DNA from: Streptacidiphilus albus JL83
Lineage (GTDB): Bacteria > Actinomycetota > Actinomycetes > Streptomycetales > Streptomycetaceae
NCBI RefSeq assembly: GCF_000744705.1
Contig: NZ_JQML01000001.1
Coordinates: forward strand, 1,426,001 to 1,490,000
Length of the DNA stretch: 64,000 bases
Reading direction: 5' to 3'
The position numbers were made by a program, and so were the translations under genes. Under the pieces are notes generated by a model that searched no databases, was not told where the DNA came from, and worked only from the letters and a program-made list of their open reading frames with translations. Of this stretch, positions 9,687 through 17,675 are shown in pieces; positions within the stretch are counted from its first letter, which is position 1, and each line of letters starts with the position of its first letter.

Positions 9687-9836
9687 TCAGCCGAGCCGCT
9701 GCGCGCCGGTCGCGCGACAACAGGTCTCGTCGAAGTGGAACGGCTGCCGGGACGGCCAGAACGGTTCGAGGTCGAGACGCCTCGTCCCCCCGTTCGGGGC
9801 TGCGTCGGTGGCATGCGGGTCCATGGGTCCATTCAA
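9687..9836 (-). CDS. Probable small protein, 49 residues, upstream of the winged-helix regulator
   Basis: This short frame begins at a TTG (9836-9834) with a strong GGGAGGGA six to seven nt upstream; an in-frame ATG at 9824 is an alternative but lies 17 nt from that site. Codon third positions are about 86% G/C, as in real genes around it. The product is Pro/aromatic-rich (DLEPFWPSRQPFHFDE) followed by a Cys-Cys pair near the C-terminus and has no membrane segment or signal peptide. I do not recognise the family. Its place directly before the winged-helix gene suggests a two-gene unit. Confidence 0.55.
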   Translation of the reverse strand: MNGPMDPHATDAAPNGGTRRLDLEPFWPSRQPFHFDETCCRATGAQRLG

Positions 9837-9889
9837 GCAGATCCCTCCCGCCGGGCAACAGTCACCCTGCGATCGGCAGTCCGTCACGC

Positions 9890-10963
9890 TCAGGAACGGA
9901 GCTCCGCGCCGACCTCGTGCATGTGGGCCAGGCCCTGCCGGTAGGACTCGACCAGGCCGGTCTCGGTGTAGGGGAGGCCGAGTCGGGCGCAGTGGGCGCG
10001 GATCAACGGCTGGGCGGCGCGCAGGTTGGGGCGCGGCATGCTCGGGAAGAGGTGGTGGTCGATCTGGTAGTTGAGGCCGCCCAGGAAGAAGTCGGTGAAC
10101 GGGCCGCCGCGGACGTTGCGCGAGGTCAGCACCTGGCGGCGGAGATGGCCCCAGCGGTCGCCGTCCGGGTCGGGCATCTCCATGCCCTTGTGGTTGGGCG
10201 CGAAGGCGGAGCCGAGGTGCAGGCCGAACAGGGCGTGGTGCAGCGCCGCGAAGGCGAGGGCGTGCAGCGGGTTCATCGCGCACAGCAGCAGCGCCGTGTA
10301 GCCGACCAGGTGGATCGCCAGCAGCGACCCCTCGACCAGCCGCTCGCGCGGGGACTGGTGCCGCAGGTGCTGGATGCCGGAGACCTTCAGCGCGACGCCT
10401 TCGAGCAGCAGCAGCGGGAAGAACAGCTTGGCCTGATGACGTGTCATCCAGCGGGCGAAGCCGACCCGTTCGGCGGCCTGGTGCTGGGTCCAGACCAGGG
10501 CGCCGACGCCCACGTCCGGATCCTTGTCGATGTGGTTGGGATTGGCGTGGTGGCGGTTGTGCTTGTCGGTCCACCAGCCGACGCCCATCCCCAGCAGCAG
10601 GTTGCCGTGCACCAGCCCGATGACCCGGTTCACCCGGCGGCCGGCGGCGATCTGCTGGTGCCCGGCATCGTGCCCGAGGAAGGCGGTCCGACCGCCGAGC
10701 ACGGCGGCCGGCAGGGCCAGCGCGAGCACCCACCAGGAGCCGCCGACCAGCAGCACTCCGGCCCAGGTCGCGGCGAGCAGCAGCAGGTTGAGGGCAATGC
10801 TGCGGGCGTACCAGCCGGTGCGCCGCTCCAGCAGACCGGCCGCCCGCACGCTGCGCAGCAGCGGACTGAACTCGTCGGCGCCCACGGCGCGCGCTGCGCC
10901 CCGGACGGCCGCACCTGGGTCGACCGTGCCTCGGACGGTGCTGTCGGCGGCCGTTGGCGGCAT
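9890..10963 (-). CDS. Fatty acid (acyl-CoA) desaturase
   Basis: A 357-residue integral membrane di-iron enzyme. The three histidine boxes are present: HDAGH, HNRHH (after WWTDK) and QIDHHLF. Hydrophobic hairpins surround them at about residues 55-105 and 200-245. These enzymes introduce a double bond into membrane acyl chains using O2 and an electron donor. Start chosen at the ATG with GAGGAG seven nt upstream. It diverges from the MFS gene at 11226. Confidence 0.93.
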   Translation of the reverse strand: MPPTAADSTVRGTVDPGAAVRGAARAVGADEFSPLLRSVRAAGLLERRTGWYARSIALNLLLLAATWAGVLLVGGSWWVLALALPAAVLGGRTAFLGHDAGHQQIAAGRRVNRVIGLVHGNLLLGMGVGWWTDKHNRHHANPNHIDKDPDVGVGALVWTQHQAAERVGFARWMTRHQAKLFFPLLLLEGVALKVSGIQHLRHQSPRERLVEGSLLAIHLVGYTALLLCAMNPLHALAFAALHHALFGLHLGSAFAPNHKGMEMPDPDGDRWGHLRRQVLTSRNVRGGPFTDFFLGGLNYQIDHHLFPSMPRPNLRAAQPLIRAHCARLGLPYTETGLVESYRQGLAHMHEVGAELRS

Positions 10964-11225
10964 GGGATCTCCTCGGATCGACGGTGCGGATGACCGTCGA
11001 CCGGCCCCCACAGCCAACCTAGGGACCGCGCTCCACGGCGACCATGGAGTGCCCACCCGGCCCGGCCGGGGGGTTACCCCCCGGTGCTGGCCCCCGTACT
11101 CCGCTGCGGGAAAGCGTCGCCTGCCTGCGTCACACTGCTTCCCTTCTAATCTGACGACCTGTTAGATAATCACCTGCGGATGACCGCCCTGGGCCCTCCG
11201 CGTCCCGAGTACCGAGGAGCCGCAC

Positions 11226-12866
11226 GTGTCCTCTGCCCAGGTCCCCACGTCCCCCGCATCCGACGCGCCACCACCGCCGCCACCGCCACCGGCCGTGCTG
11301 GAGAACGCGTCCCGACTCCGGATCTTCGGCGTGATCTTCGTCGTCGTCCTCTTCGCCGAGATAGCCGCGCTCCAGTACACGATGGTCGCCGCGGCGGCCC
11401 GGGACATCGCCCCCTCCTTCCCCGGGGTCGGCGCCAACATCAGTTGGATGGTCATCATCTTCGGCCTGGTGGGCGGCGCGACCACGCCGCTCTTCGGAAA
11501 GATGTCCGACCTGTGGGGCAAGCGGCTGATGATGCTGGTGTCCGGCGCCGCGTTCGCCGTCGGCACCCTGATCTGCGCCCTGACCGGCTCCTGGGCGCTG
11601 TTCCTGGTCGGCCGGGCGCTGGAGGCGGTCGCGATCAGTGCGCCCACCGTGGCCTACGGCCTGTTCCGCGACATCCTGCCGCGCCGCTACATCCCCGCCT
11701 CCATCGGCGTGATCGCCACCGGCCTGGGCATGTCCGCGCTGTTCGCGCCGCTGCTCGGCGGCTGGCTGCTGGACCACTACTCCTGGCGCTCGCTGTTCTG
11801 GTTCATGCTGATCTTCGTGCTGGTGATGGTCCCGCTGCTGTACTTCCTGGTCCCGGAGACCCCGCTGCGCAACGAGCAGAAGCTGGACGTCATCGGCGCG
11901 CTGCTGCTGGCGGTCGGCGTCGGCCTGATCCTGCTCTACCTGTCCAACGGCGCGACCTGGGGCTGGGGGCGGCCCACCGCCTGGGGCTGGCTGGTCGGCG
12001 GACTGGTGCTGCTGGTCGCGTTCGTCATAGTGGAGCGCCGCAGCGCGCAACCCATCATGGACCTGGAACTGCTGTTCTCACCCAAGGTGGTGATGGTGCT
12101 GCTGGCCGCGCTGATGGGCAGCATGGTGATCGGCATCCAGGGCTACTCCATCCCCTACATGCTGCAGACCCCGCACCGGGCCCAGCTCACCCACATGATG
12201 CTCGGCCAGGTGGTCGCGGGCTCCGGTGGCCGGGTCACCGCCGCGATGGAGCCGATCCTCCACATCGTCTTCAACGCCCCCCTCGCCTACGGCCTCGGCG
12301 CGACCCTGCTCGGCTACGGCCTGCACTCGGCGATCTTCTCCGGCGGCACCGGGATGCTGGCCGGCGGCGGCGCGGGCGAGTGGTCCCGCAAGGTCGGACC
12401 CCGGCTGCCACTGATCGGCGCGATGGCGACGTTCACCCTCTCCACCGTGCTGTACGCCTTCTTCTCCCACTCCGCCTGGCAGTACGCGTTGTTCGCGATC
12501 ATCTTCGGGCTCGGCTTCGGCGCCTTCTACGCCTCCGCCCCGAACCTGATCATCGAGGCGGTACCGGCCCGGCAGCAGGGCATCAGCGCCGGCATGCTCG
12601 GCGTCGTCAACAGCCTCGCGACCTCCGTCGGCACGGCGGTGCTCACCGCCTGCCTGGCCGCCAACCCGCTGAAGTTCAAGGTGGTCATCCCCGGCATCTC
12701 GGCGAAGCTGACCGGCGGCTACTACACCGTACCCAGCCTCTACAGCGACGCCGGCTACCGTGACGGCCTGCTGGTCGGCGCGGGCGCCGGGCTGATCGGA
12801 CTGGTGATCGCGCTGGCCATGCGCCACGGCCGCGCCCCCGCGACCGGCGGCGAGATCAGCGGCTGA
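11226..12866 (+). CDS. MFS transporter, DHA2 (14-TM drug exporter) type
   Basis: A 546-residue polytopic membrane protein with about 14 hydrophobic segments. The cytoplasmic loop GKMSDLWGKRLMM matches the MFS motif A, and the segment near MSALFAPLLGGWLLDHYSWRSLFW matches the motif C region of drug:H+ antiporters. The proline-run N-terminus is cytoplasmic. The GTG start has GAGGAG upstream. A 5-bp inverted repeat TCTAA-N12-TTAGA (11145-11166), about 60 bp upstream, may be an operator, but no regulator gene is adjacent. Substrate unknown. Confidence 0.9.
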   Translation: MSSAQVPTSPASDAPPPPPPPPAVLENASRLRIFGVIFVVVLFAEIAALQYTMVAAAARDIAPSFPGVGANISWMVIIFGLVGGATTPLFGKMSDLWGKRLMMLVSGAAFAVGTLICALTGSWALFLVGRALEAVAISAPTVAYGLFRDILPRRYIPASIGVIATGLGMSALFAPLLGGWLLDHYSWRSLFWFMLIFVLVMVPLLYFLVPETPLRNEQKLDVIGALLLAVGVGLILLYLSNGATWGWGRPTAWGWLVGGLVLLVAFVIVERRSAQPIMDLELLFSPKVVMVLLAALMGSMVIGIQGYSIPYMLQTPHRAQLTHMMLGQVVAGSGGRVTAAMEPILHIVFNAPLAYGLGATLLGYGLHSAIFSGGTGMLAGGGAGEWSRKVGPRLPLIGAMATFTLSTVLYAFFSHSAWQYALFAIIFGLGFGAFYASAPNLIIEAVPARQQGISAGMLGVVNSLATSVGTAVLTACLAANPLKFKVVIPGISAKLTGGYYTVPSLYSDAGYRDGLLVGAGAGLIGLVIALAMRHGRAPATGGEISG

Positions 12867-12935
12867 GCCCCCGGTCCCCGGGGGATCCGTCCCCGGGGAA
12901 TCTGCCCCGGGATCCCTCCCTGGGGATCCCCTCCC

Positions 12936-12980
12936 CTGAGAATCGCTCCCCTGAGAATCGCTCCCCTGAAGGTCGCTCCC
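12936..12980. repeat. 15-bp tandem repeat between MFS and CBM48-like genes
   Basis: Three copies of CTGAGAATCGCTCCC (12936-12950, 12951-12965 and an imperfect third at 12966-12980) follow several GGGGATCC-rich palindromic blocks at 12885-12930. The segment lies between convergent genes and may contribute to termination from either side. Confidence 0.85.
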
Positions 12981-12993
12981 CCGAGGGAGCCGC

Positions 12994-13299
12994 TCACCCC
13001 AGCCGCAGCAGGCTCCCCTGCGGATCCACCCGGTCCGCCGTGTCGTCGTCGAACCAGATCCCGCCGGTCGCGAGATACCGGAACCGGTGCTCGCCCGGCG
13101 GGAACGACAGCGTCACCGTCCGCGTCCCGTTGCGTCGGCGGACCAACTCCGCCGCGCCGGGCTGCCAGCCGTTGAAGTCCCCGACCACGCTCACCGTACC
13201 TTCGGGCTCGTCCGCCGCCAGCCGGAACGTCACCCTCGTCCGGCCGCCGAACAACCGCGTCCGCGTCAGCAACGCGACCACCCCTCTTCCCGCGTCCAC
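12994..13299 (-). CDS. CBM48/AMPK-type glycogen-binding-like protein
   Basis: A 101-residue protein with an early-set immunoglobulin-like domain: TFRLAADEPEGTVSVVGDFNGWQPG, then a basic segment, LSFPPGEHRFRYL and VDPQG. This is the isoamylase N-terminal/AMPK glycogen-binding fold, here standing alone. Such single-domain proteins are common in actinobacteria and probably bind alpha-glucan. A GTG start at 13299 has GGAG eight nt upstream; a second GTG at 13281 is possible. It is convergent with the MFS gene. Confidence 0.8.
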   Translation of the reverse strand: MDAGRGVVALLTRTRLFGGRTRVTFRLAADEPEGTVSVVGDFNGWQPGAAELVRRRNGTRTVTLSFPPGEHRFRYLATGGIWFDDDTADRVDPQGSLLRLG

Positions 13300-13401
13300 C
13301 CCGTCACTCCACCGGTCTCAACCGACAGCATGGCCGATCCCCGCCCGGCGGACCAGAGCGGCCCCTGTCGGTCCGTCCGAGCGCCGGGCTACCCTTCGGT
13401 A

Positions 13402-14190
13402 ATGAGCTCAGTCGACGCGTTCTACCTGCCCCTCGGCGACGACCGTTTCGCCTCCACCGTCCTCACCCGGGGACCGTGGAACATCGACTCCCAGCACGCC
13501 GGACCGCCCGCGGCGCTGCTCGGCCGGGCCGTCGAGCACCGCGCCGACGCCCGGCCCGGCTTCCGGGTCGCCCGGATGACCTTCGAGATCCTGCGCCCGG
13601 TGCCGATCGCCGAACTCACCGTCAGCACCAGGCTCGCCGAGGCCGGCCGCAGCGTCGAGCGGATCGAGGCCTCACTCGCCGGACCGGACGGACGGGTGGC
13701 GATGCGGGCCACCGCGCTGCGCATCCGGGTGGAGGACGGCGCGGCCCCGGCGGTCGACCTGCCGCTGACCGTTCCCGGCCCCGGCGGGCTCACCCCCGAC
13801 CCCTTCCAGGTCCGCTGGGACGAGGGCTACCACACCGCCATGGAGGTCCGCTTCGCCTCCGGTTCCTTCACCGAGCCCGGACCCGCCGTCTGCTGGTTCC
13901 GGATGCGCCACCCGCTGGTCGCGGACGAGGAGGTCTCCGGGCTGAGCCGGGTCCTGATCGCGGCGGACTCCGGCAACGGCATCTCCGGCGAGCTGGACAT
14001 GGCCAGGAACCTCTACGTGAACCCGGACCTGACGGTGCATCTGAGCCGCTACCCGGTCGGCGCCTGGGTCTGTCTGGATGCCCGCACCGGCATCGACCAG
14101 GCCGGTATCGGCCTGGCCTCCAGTCGGCTGTCGGACGAGAAGTCGGTGATCGGCCAGTCGGCGCAGAGCCTCTTCGTGACCAAGCGATGA
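13402..14190 (+). CDS. Acyl-CoA thioesterase, double hot-dog type
   Basis: A 262-residue protein resembling the TesB-like/4HBT_3 thioesterase family: an N-terminal hot-dog half with GGP-like segment SQHAGPPAALLGRAV and VARMTFEILRPVP, and a C-terminal half ending PVGAWVCLDARTGID with a GIGLASS stretch. It would hydrolyse acyl-CoA in the cytoplasm; chain length is unknown. No Shine-Dalgarno is present; TACCCT at 13390-13395 is six nt before the ATG, which suggests leaderless translation. Its stop overlaps the next start by 4 nt. Confidence 0.82.
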   Translation: MSSVDAFYLPLGDDRFASTVLTRGPWNIDSQHAGPPAALLGRAVEHRADARPGFRVARMTFEILRPVPIAELTVSTRLAEAGRSVERIEASLAGPDGRVAMRATALRIRVEDGAAPAVDLPLTVPGPGGLTPDPFQVRWDEGYHTAMEVRFASGSFTEPGPAVCWFRMRHPLVADEEVSGLSRVLIAADSGNGISGELDMARNLYVNPDLTVHLSRYPVGAWVCLDARTGIDQAGIGLASSRLSDEKSVIGQSAQSLFVTKR

Positions 14191-14807
14191 CAGCGCCCGC
14201 CGACACCGTGGAACTGCTGAGCTACCCCGAACAGCAGGTCCCGGCGGCGCTGCGGGTCCAGGTCCTGGCGCTCCAGCAGCTGGCCTGGCCCGACGCCCCG
14301 GACGACCCCGGCCACGAGCCCGGCCACGACCCGGGGCGCGACCCCGGCCACGACCCGCTGCTCGACCCGCAGTCGCTGCTGCTGGTCGGCGTCGCCGACC
14401 GCACCGTCGTCGCCGCGCTGGACGTCCTCTCCAAGGAGATCGTCCACGAGGGCCGCCGCTACGCCGCCTCCGGGCTGAGCCGGGTGGTCACCGCACCGGA
14501 CCGGCGCGGCCGGGGCCACGGCCGCCGGCTGGTCGCCGCCGCGCACGCGGCCGTCCGCGACGGCGGCGCCGACCTGGCCCTGTTCACCTGCGACACGCCG
14601 CTGCGCGGCTTCTACGAGAGCGCCGGCTGGCGGCACCTCCCGGGTACCTACTTGATCGGCGGCACGCCCGAGGAGCCCTTCCCCAGTTTCATGTTCGACA
14701 AGGTGACCATGGGCGACTTCTTCTCGCCCCTGGCCCGGGAGCACGCCGCCGACTTCCTCGGCCGGAACATCCGCCTGCACAGCGGTGCCATCGACAAGCT
14801 CTGGTGA
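14187..14807 (+). CDS. GNAT family N-acetyltransferase
   Basis: A 206-residue protein, translationally coupled to the thioesterase through an ATGA overlap. The acetyl-CoA site is visible as VTAPDRRGRGHGRRLV, matching the Q/RxxGxG/A pyrophosphate loop, followed by FTCDTPLRGFYESAGW, the usual C-terminal GNAT motif. Residues about 42-57 are a tetrapeptide repeat (GHEP, GHDP, GRDP, GHDP) encoded by a short repeated DNA unit and probably a surface loop of variable length. Substrate unknown. Confidence 0.85.
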   Translation: MTAPADTVELLSYPEQQVPAALRVQVLALQQLAWPDAPDDPGHEPGHDPGRDPGHDPLLDPQSLLLVGVADRTVVAALDVLSKEIVHEGRRYAASGLSRVVTAPDRRGRGHGRRLVAAAHAAVRDGGADLALFTCDTPLRGFYESAGWRHLPGTYLIGGTPEEPFPSFMFDKVTMGDFFSPLAREHAADFLGRNIRLHSGAIDKLW

Positions 14808-14959
14808 CGGTCTCGGCCGAGCCGGACGTCGACTCCCGCGCACGTCCGCCGGATCAGGGCGCTCGTGACGCGGGAGCGGCACGGCTGGTACCGGTCCCCG
14901 GGCAGCGGGCAGCGGCGGCAGGAGCAGCACCGCACCAACGCCCCTGGCATGATGCCTTC

Positions 14960-15376
14960 ATGCAGTTCAGTCAGAACTTCGCCACGACCTGCGCCGTGAC
15001 GATCCCGGTGCTGTCACTCGCGGCCGCGGTCAACATCCGGGAGGCACGCGAGCGACCGGTCAGACGCACGGGAAGGCGTGAGTACGCCGGGCGGTGGACT
15101 CGGGCTCGGGCAGCCGGGGTGCACCTGGCCGAGGAGGTTCGCTGGGCCCGGACCACGGCGGCAGGCTGGTTCTGCCTCCAGCTGTCCAGCGTGACGGCCG
15201 AGATGCTCTGCCTCTGGGCGCTGGCCAGTCCTGGCGACTTCGAACCTTCGGGCGCCCTCGGACTGGCGGCGCTCTGGTTCGTCCTCGTGGTCATCGCCGT
15301 GCAGATGCTGCTGCTCGTCGTGCGCCCGGCCGGAGTGACCGACGCTTCGGACAGACCCGGCCCGCGCAACTCCTGA
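14960..15376 (+). CDS. Small membrane protein, 138 residues
   Basis: I do not recognise the family. A short N-terminal hydrophobic stretch (CAVTIPVLSLAAAV), a basic amphipathic segment and two C-terminal membrane helices (around WFCLQLSSVTAEMLCLWAL and LAALWFVLVVIAVQMLLLVV) are visible. No ribosome site precedes the ATG; CATGAT at 14948-14953, six nt upstream, may be a -10 for a leaderless message. Codon use fits the host. Confidence 0.6.
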   Translation: MQFSQNFATTCAVTIPVLSLAAAVNIREARERPVRRTGRREYAGRWTRARAAGVHLAEEVRWARTTAAGWFCLQLSSVTAEMLCLWALASPGDFEPSGALGLAALWFVLVVIAVQMLLLVVRPAGVTDASDRPGPRNS

Positions 15377-15813
15377 GGGGCTGCGCCCGAAGGAGGATCT
15401 CCTCCGGTGCGTACCCTTCACTCTCACGCCAGTGCGGCTCGTGGCAGTACGGCCAGGGTTCACCGTCCGGCCACAGCATCGGCCCGCCGACGTGACTGTC
15501 GTCGGGCCGCCCCGGCAGGCACGACAGTCACGTCGTCGGGCCGCCCCGGCCTGGGGTGCAACCGGGTCGTCCGGGCTCGGTAGAGGGCCAGCTCCGGGAA
15601 CAGGGCCTCCACCGACACCGGCCTGGCCGGCGTGGTCCTCGTCATGCGCAGACCGTACGCGGTCGGGCGAACGACGCGCGAGCGGATTGCCACGAGCCCG
15701 CTGCGGACGCTCGCAATTCGTGGCCATCGCACCGCATTCAGCCTGTTGAGCGGCATATCCGGTGGCCTCGGACCTTGCTGGCCGACATCACAGCCAGCCC
15801 CTGGAGTGCCCGC
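15377..15813. other. Intergenic region with an inverted and a direct repeat
   Basis: No gene is convincing. A perfect 13-bp inverted repeat (15490-15502 with 15521-15533, 18-nt loop) overlaps a 17-bp perfect direct repeat CGTCGGGCCGCCCCGGC at 15500-15516 and 15534-15550. The structure could be a terminator for the upstream membrane-protein gene that has been partly duplicated. Confidence 0.75.
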
Positions 15814-16080
15814 ATGTCCATACGCACCAGGAATTCCCTCATCACCCTCGGCCAGGGCGTCCTGCTCATCACCGCCCTCACCGTCTATGACCTGTCCAAG
15901 CCCCACACGCACTTCGCGATCACGTGGCCGTTCGTCGTCCTGATCGTGCTGTGGCTCGGCATCACGGCCCGGCGATGGTGGCTGTACGGGCCATCCGCGA
16001 AGGCGGCCGAAAAGCGCGCCAAGGTGGAGGAGATCGCCGAGAAGAGGCGCGCGCGGCGGGCTCGCGGCATCACGCCGTAG
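15814..16080 (+). CDS. Small two-helix membrane protein, 88 residues
   Basis: Two membrane helices (about residues 9-25 and 35-53) are followed by a strongly charged Lys/Glu/Arg coiled-coil-like tail (AEKRAKVEEIAEKRRARRA). Ribosome site CTGGAG lies seven nt before the ATG. No family is recognised. The topology with a cytoplasmic basic tail resembles small membrane adaptor proteins, but this is only an analogy. Confidence 0.6.
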   Translation: MSIRTRNSLITLGQGVLLITALTVYDLSKPHTHFAITWPFVVLIVLWLGITARRWWLYGPSAKAAEKRAKVEEIAEKRRARRARGITP

Positions 16081-16410
16081 TGGTGTGGCGGCCGAGAACA
16101 GGACGTTCCTGCCCGTCGGCCGATCCGGTCACGACGGCAGCCGCGAGCTCGATCCAGCTCCAGCCCCTGTGCCACGGCTGATCCGTCTCGGAGCCGGTCC
16201 ACCGATCCCGAGCCGTCCAACTTCGCCTCCCGCAGCGGTGCGCGAACGGAACAATCAGCAGGCTGGTGGCAACGCCGCGCACGAACGCGAACCGGCACCC
16301 CGCCTGCCCTCGCCCTTGCCGCAGCCGGACCGGGGAGTCAGACCGTCAAGGAGCGGACACCCGGCTGCTCGGCGGGCGCAGCCGGAACGGCGACATGCCA
16401 GAATCCGACG
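16081..16410. other. Gap without a supported gene
   Basis: Short frames exist on both strands but none has a ribosome site, recognisable motif or consistent codon bias. The promoter of the next gene probably lies at its right end. Confidence 0.5.
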
Positions 16411-16863
16411 GTGACCCGCTACTACTCGGCCCCGTTGTGGCCGTACCGTATAGGGATGCTCCTCGGAGCAGCCATCGTGCTGCCGGCCGCCGGGGCACTG
16501 ATCGCCACCACCCCGTTCGGCCGAGGCACCGCAATCGGCTGCGTCCTCGTGGGCGGCGGACTGGTCCTGCTACGGCTCTGGTGGCGTCTGCACGACAAGC
16601 AGACGGGCCTCGGTCGCCGGTTCCAGATTGCGGCGGCGTGGCTGACTCTCGCCACGATCGCCGCGTTCGAGACCTCTCTGGTTCTGTTCCTCGGACAGTC
16701 TCCCGGCGATCCGATCGGGGCCTACGTTCCCTCCATCGCACTTGCTGGGGTGGCGGTTTGCTGCCTCACGGGTCGGATCGTCGTCGGCTTGAAGGGGCGC
16801 CGATTCATTCGTCCTTCGTTCGGCCCCCACAGCCGGTCTGCCCGGCGGGCACTCCCGCGCTGA
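16411..16863 (+). CDS. Four-helix membrane protein of unknown function
   Basis: A 150-residue protein with four predicted membrane helices (about residues 13-35, 40-56, 72-92 and 103-122) and a basic C-terminus. GTG start; CAGAAT at 16399-16404 is exactly six nt upstream and there is no Shine-Dalgarno, so the mRNA is probably leaderless. No family recognised. Its 3' end overlaps a doubtful minus-strand frame. Confidence 0.65.
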   Translation: MTRYYSAPLWPYRIGMLLGAAIVLPAAGALIATTPFGRGTAIGCVLVGGGLVLLRLWWRLHDKQTGLGRRFQIAAAWLTLATIAAFETSLVLFLGQSPGDPIGAYVPSIALAGVAVCCLTGRIVVGLKGRRFIRPSFGPHSRSARRALPR

Positions 16864-17146
16864 GAACGATCGCCGTGGTCACGGGCTGCTCGGGAGGCAA
16901 GCCGCCCTGGGGGTGGCCGAGACACCAGCCGTCAGCGGCTTCGTTGTCCGTGAACAGGGCGAACTCGACTGCGAACATCCGCTTCCCATCCCCCGACCCC
17001 GGTGTGACGCAGCCGAGGGTGACGGGCAACCGACCGGTCGCCCTGATCGCCTCCCAGGACGCCGGCAGCAGCGATATCCTTCCGTCGGCCTGGCCGGGAG
17101 AAATGGGGCCGCAGTCCGGTTGATCGTCCTGTACGGTGGGCGACAT
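16805..17146 (-). CDS. Doubtful hypothetical protein, 113 residues
   Basis: A minus-strand frame from the ATG at 17146 reads like a globular protein (ISLLPASWEAIRATGRLPVT, FAVEFALFTDNEAADGW), but it has no clear ribosome site and its 3' end overlaps the convergent membrane-protein gene by 59 bp. It could be a genuine gene or a broken one. The base composition here is a little lower in GC than the flanking genes. Confidence 0.35.
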   Translation of the reverse strand: MSPTVQDDQPDCGPISPGQADGRISLLPASWEAIRATGRLPVTLGCVTPGSGDGKRMFAVEFALFTDNEAADGWCLGHPQGGLPPEQPVTTAIVLSAGVPAGQTGCGGRTKDE

Positions 17147-17407
17147 CCAGGTGCGAGGGTGACGAGTTCTTCTCCTGCCAAGAGAGTGACCCGGCTTCAA
17201 ATCCCGCCCGGCGCTGCTGCGTCGGTAGCACAGCGGCCCAGAGCGCTGATGGCCGCGTCGCCGACCTCGAACTCTGGATACACAACTTCACGTGCGCCCT
17301 CCCGGTGCGAAGGCCCGAGGCTACTTCTGCAAAAGGTTCCGCCTCAGGCCGTCATTGACCTCGGGAGTACGTGCATCGGGGTGCCCGGTGCGACAGCTAC
17401 GGGTTCA
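17147..17407. other. Gap, probably element-derived, before the tRNA halves
   Basis: No gene is supported. The sequence runs directly into the 3' half of a tRNA at 17408 with no 5' tRNA half upstream, which is what the element side of a tRNA integration junction would look like. Confidence 0.4.
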
Positions 17408-17442
17408 TCAATGGGTCACGGGTTCGATTCCCGTCCGGTCGG
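17408..17442 (+). pseudogene. 3' half of a tRNA gene, from the anticodon stem to the discriminator
   Basis: The segment reads TCAAT (3' anticodon stem), a 5-nt variable region GGGTC, T stem ACGGG with loop TTCGATT and CCCGT, then 3' acceptor CCGGTCG and discriminator G. No matching 5' half lies upstream. All stems pair with the 5' half found just downstream at 17450-17482. It resembles lysine-type tRNAs, but the anticodon is not present. Confidence 0.85.
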
Positions 17443-17449
17443 CGCGAGC

Positions 17450-17482
17450 CGGCCGGTAGCTCAGTTGGTAGAGCAGTTGACT
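17450..17482 (+). pseudogene. 5' half of a tRNA gene, from the acceptor to the anticodon loop
   Basis: Reads acceptor CGGCCGG, TA, D stem GCTC with loop AGTTGGTA and GAGC, A, 5' anticodon stem GTTGA, and CT of the anticodon loop; tRNA identity is then lost. The acceptor pairs over 7 bp (one G-T) with CCGGTCG of the upstream 3' half, and GTTGA pairs with its TCAAT. Only 7 nt separate the two halves, so the order is reversed with respect to a normal tRNA. Confidence 0.85.
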
Positions 17483-17675
17483 ACAAACTCCCGTCGCCGA
17501 CCTTGATCTCGGGCACCCCGCTGCATGCCTTCCCCTCCCGTACGACCTCGCCATGACGGCCCATGACGTCGTACCCGAGCGGCAACCGCTCGCAACTGCC
17601 TGCCGCTGTGCGGCTTCCGCGAGAGCACCGGTGAGGTGAGCGCCGGCCGCCGCGATTGTCCGCCAGAATGGAGCC

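Noticed and set aside
5842-9858. Minus-strand frame of about 1340 codons upstream of the M20 peptidase
   Set aside because: Only the last 456 codons, after an ATG with AGGAGAGG, resemble a protein; the rest is antisense to the ABC-F gene.
11145-11166. Operator TCTAA-N12-TTAGA before the MFS exporter
   Set aside because: Only five bases per arm and no adjacent regulator; mentioned with the gene but not listed.
12755-12997. Short minus-strand frame resembling pentapeptide repeats (AILRG)
   Set aside because: The pattern comes from three 15-bp DNA repeats; no start with ribosome site and most of it overlaps the MFS gene.
17408-17482. A functional circularly permuted tRNA
   Set aside because: Permuted tRNAs need splicing enzymes not known in bacteria, and the sequence beyond each half does not complete a loop with a normal anticodon; listed as two pseudogene halves.
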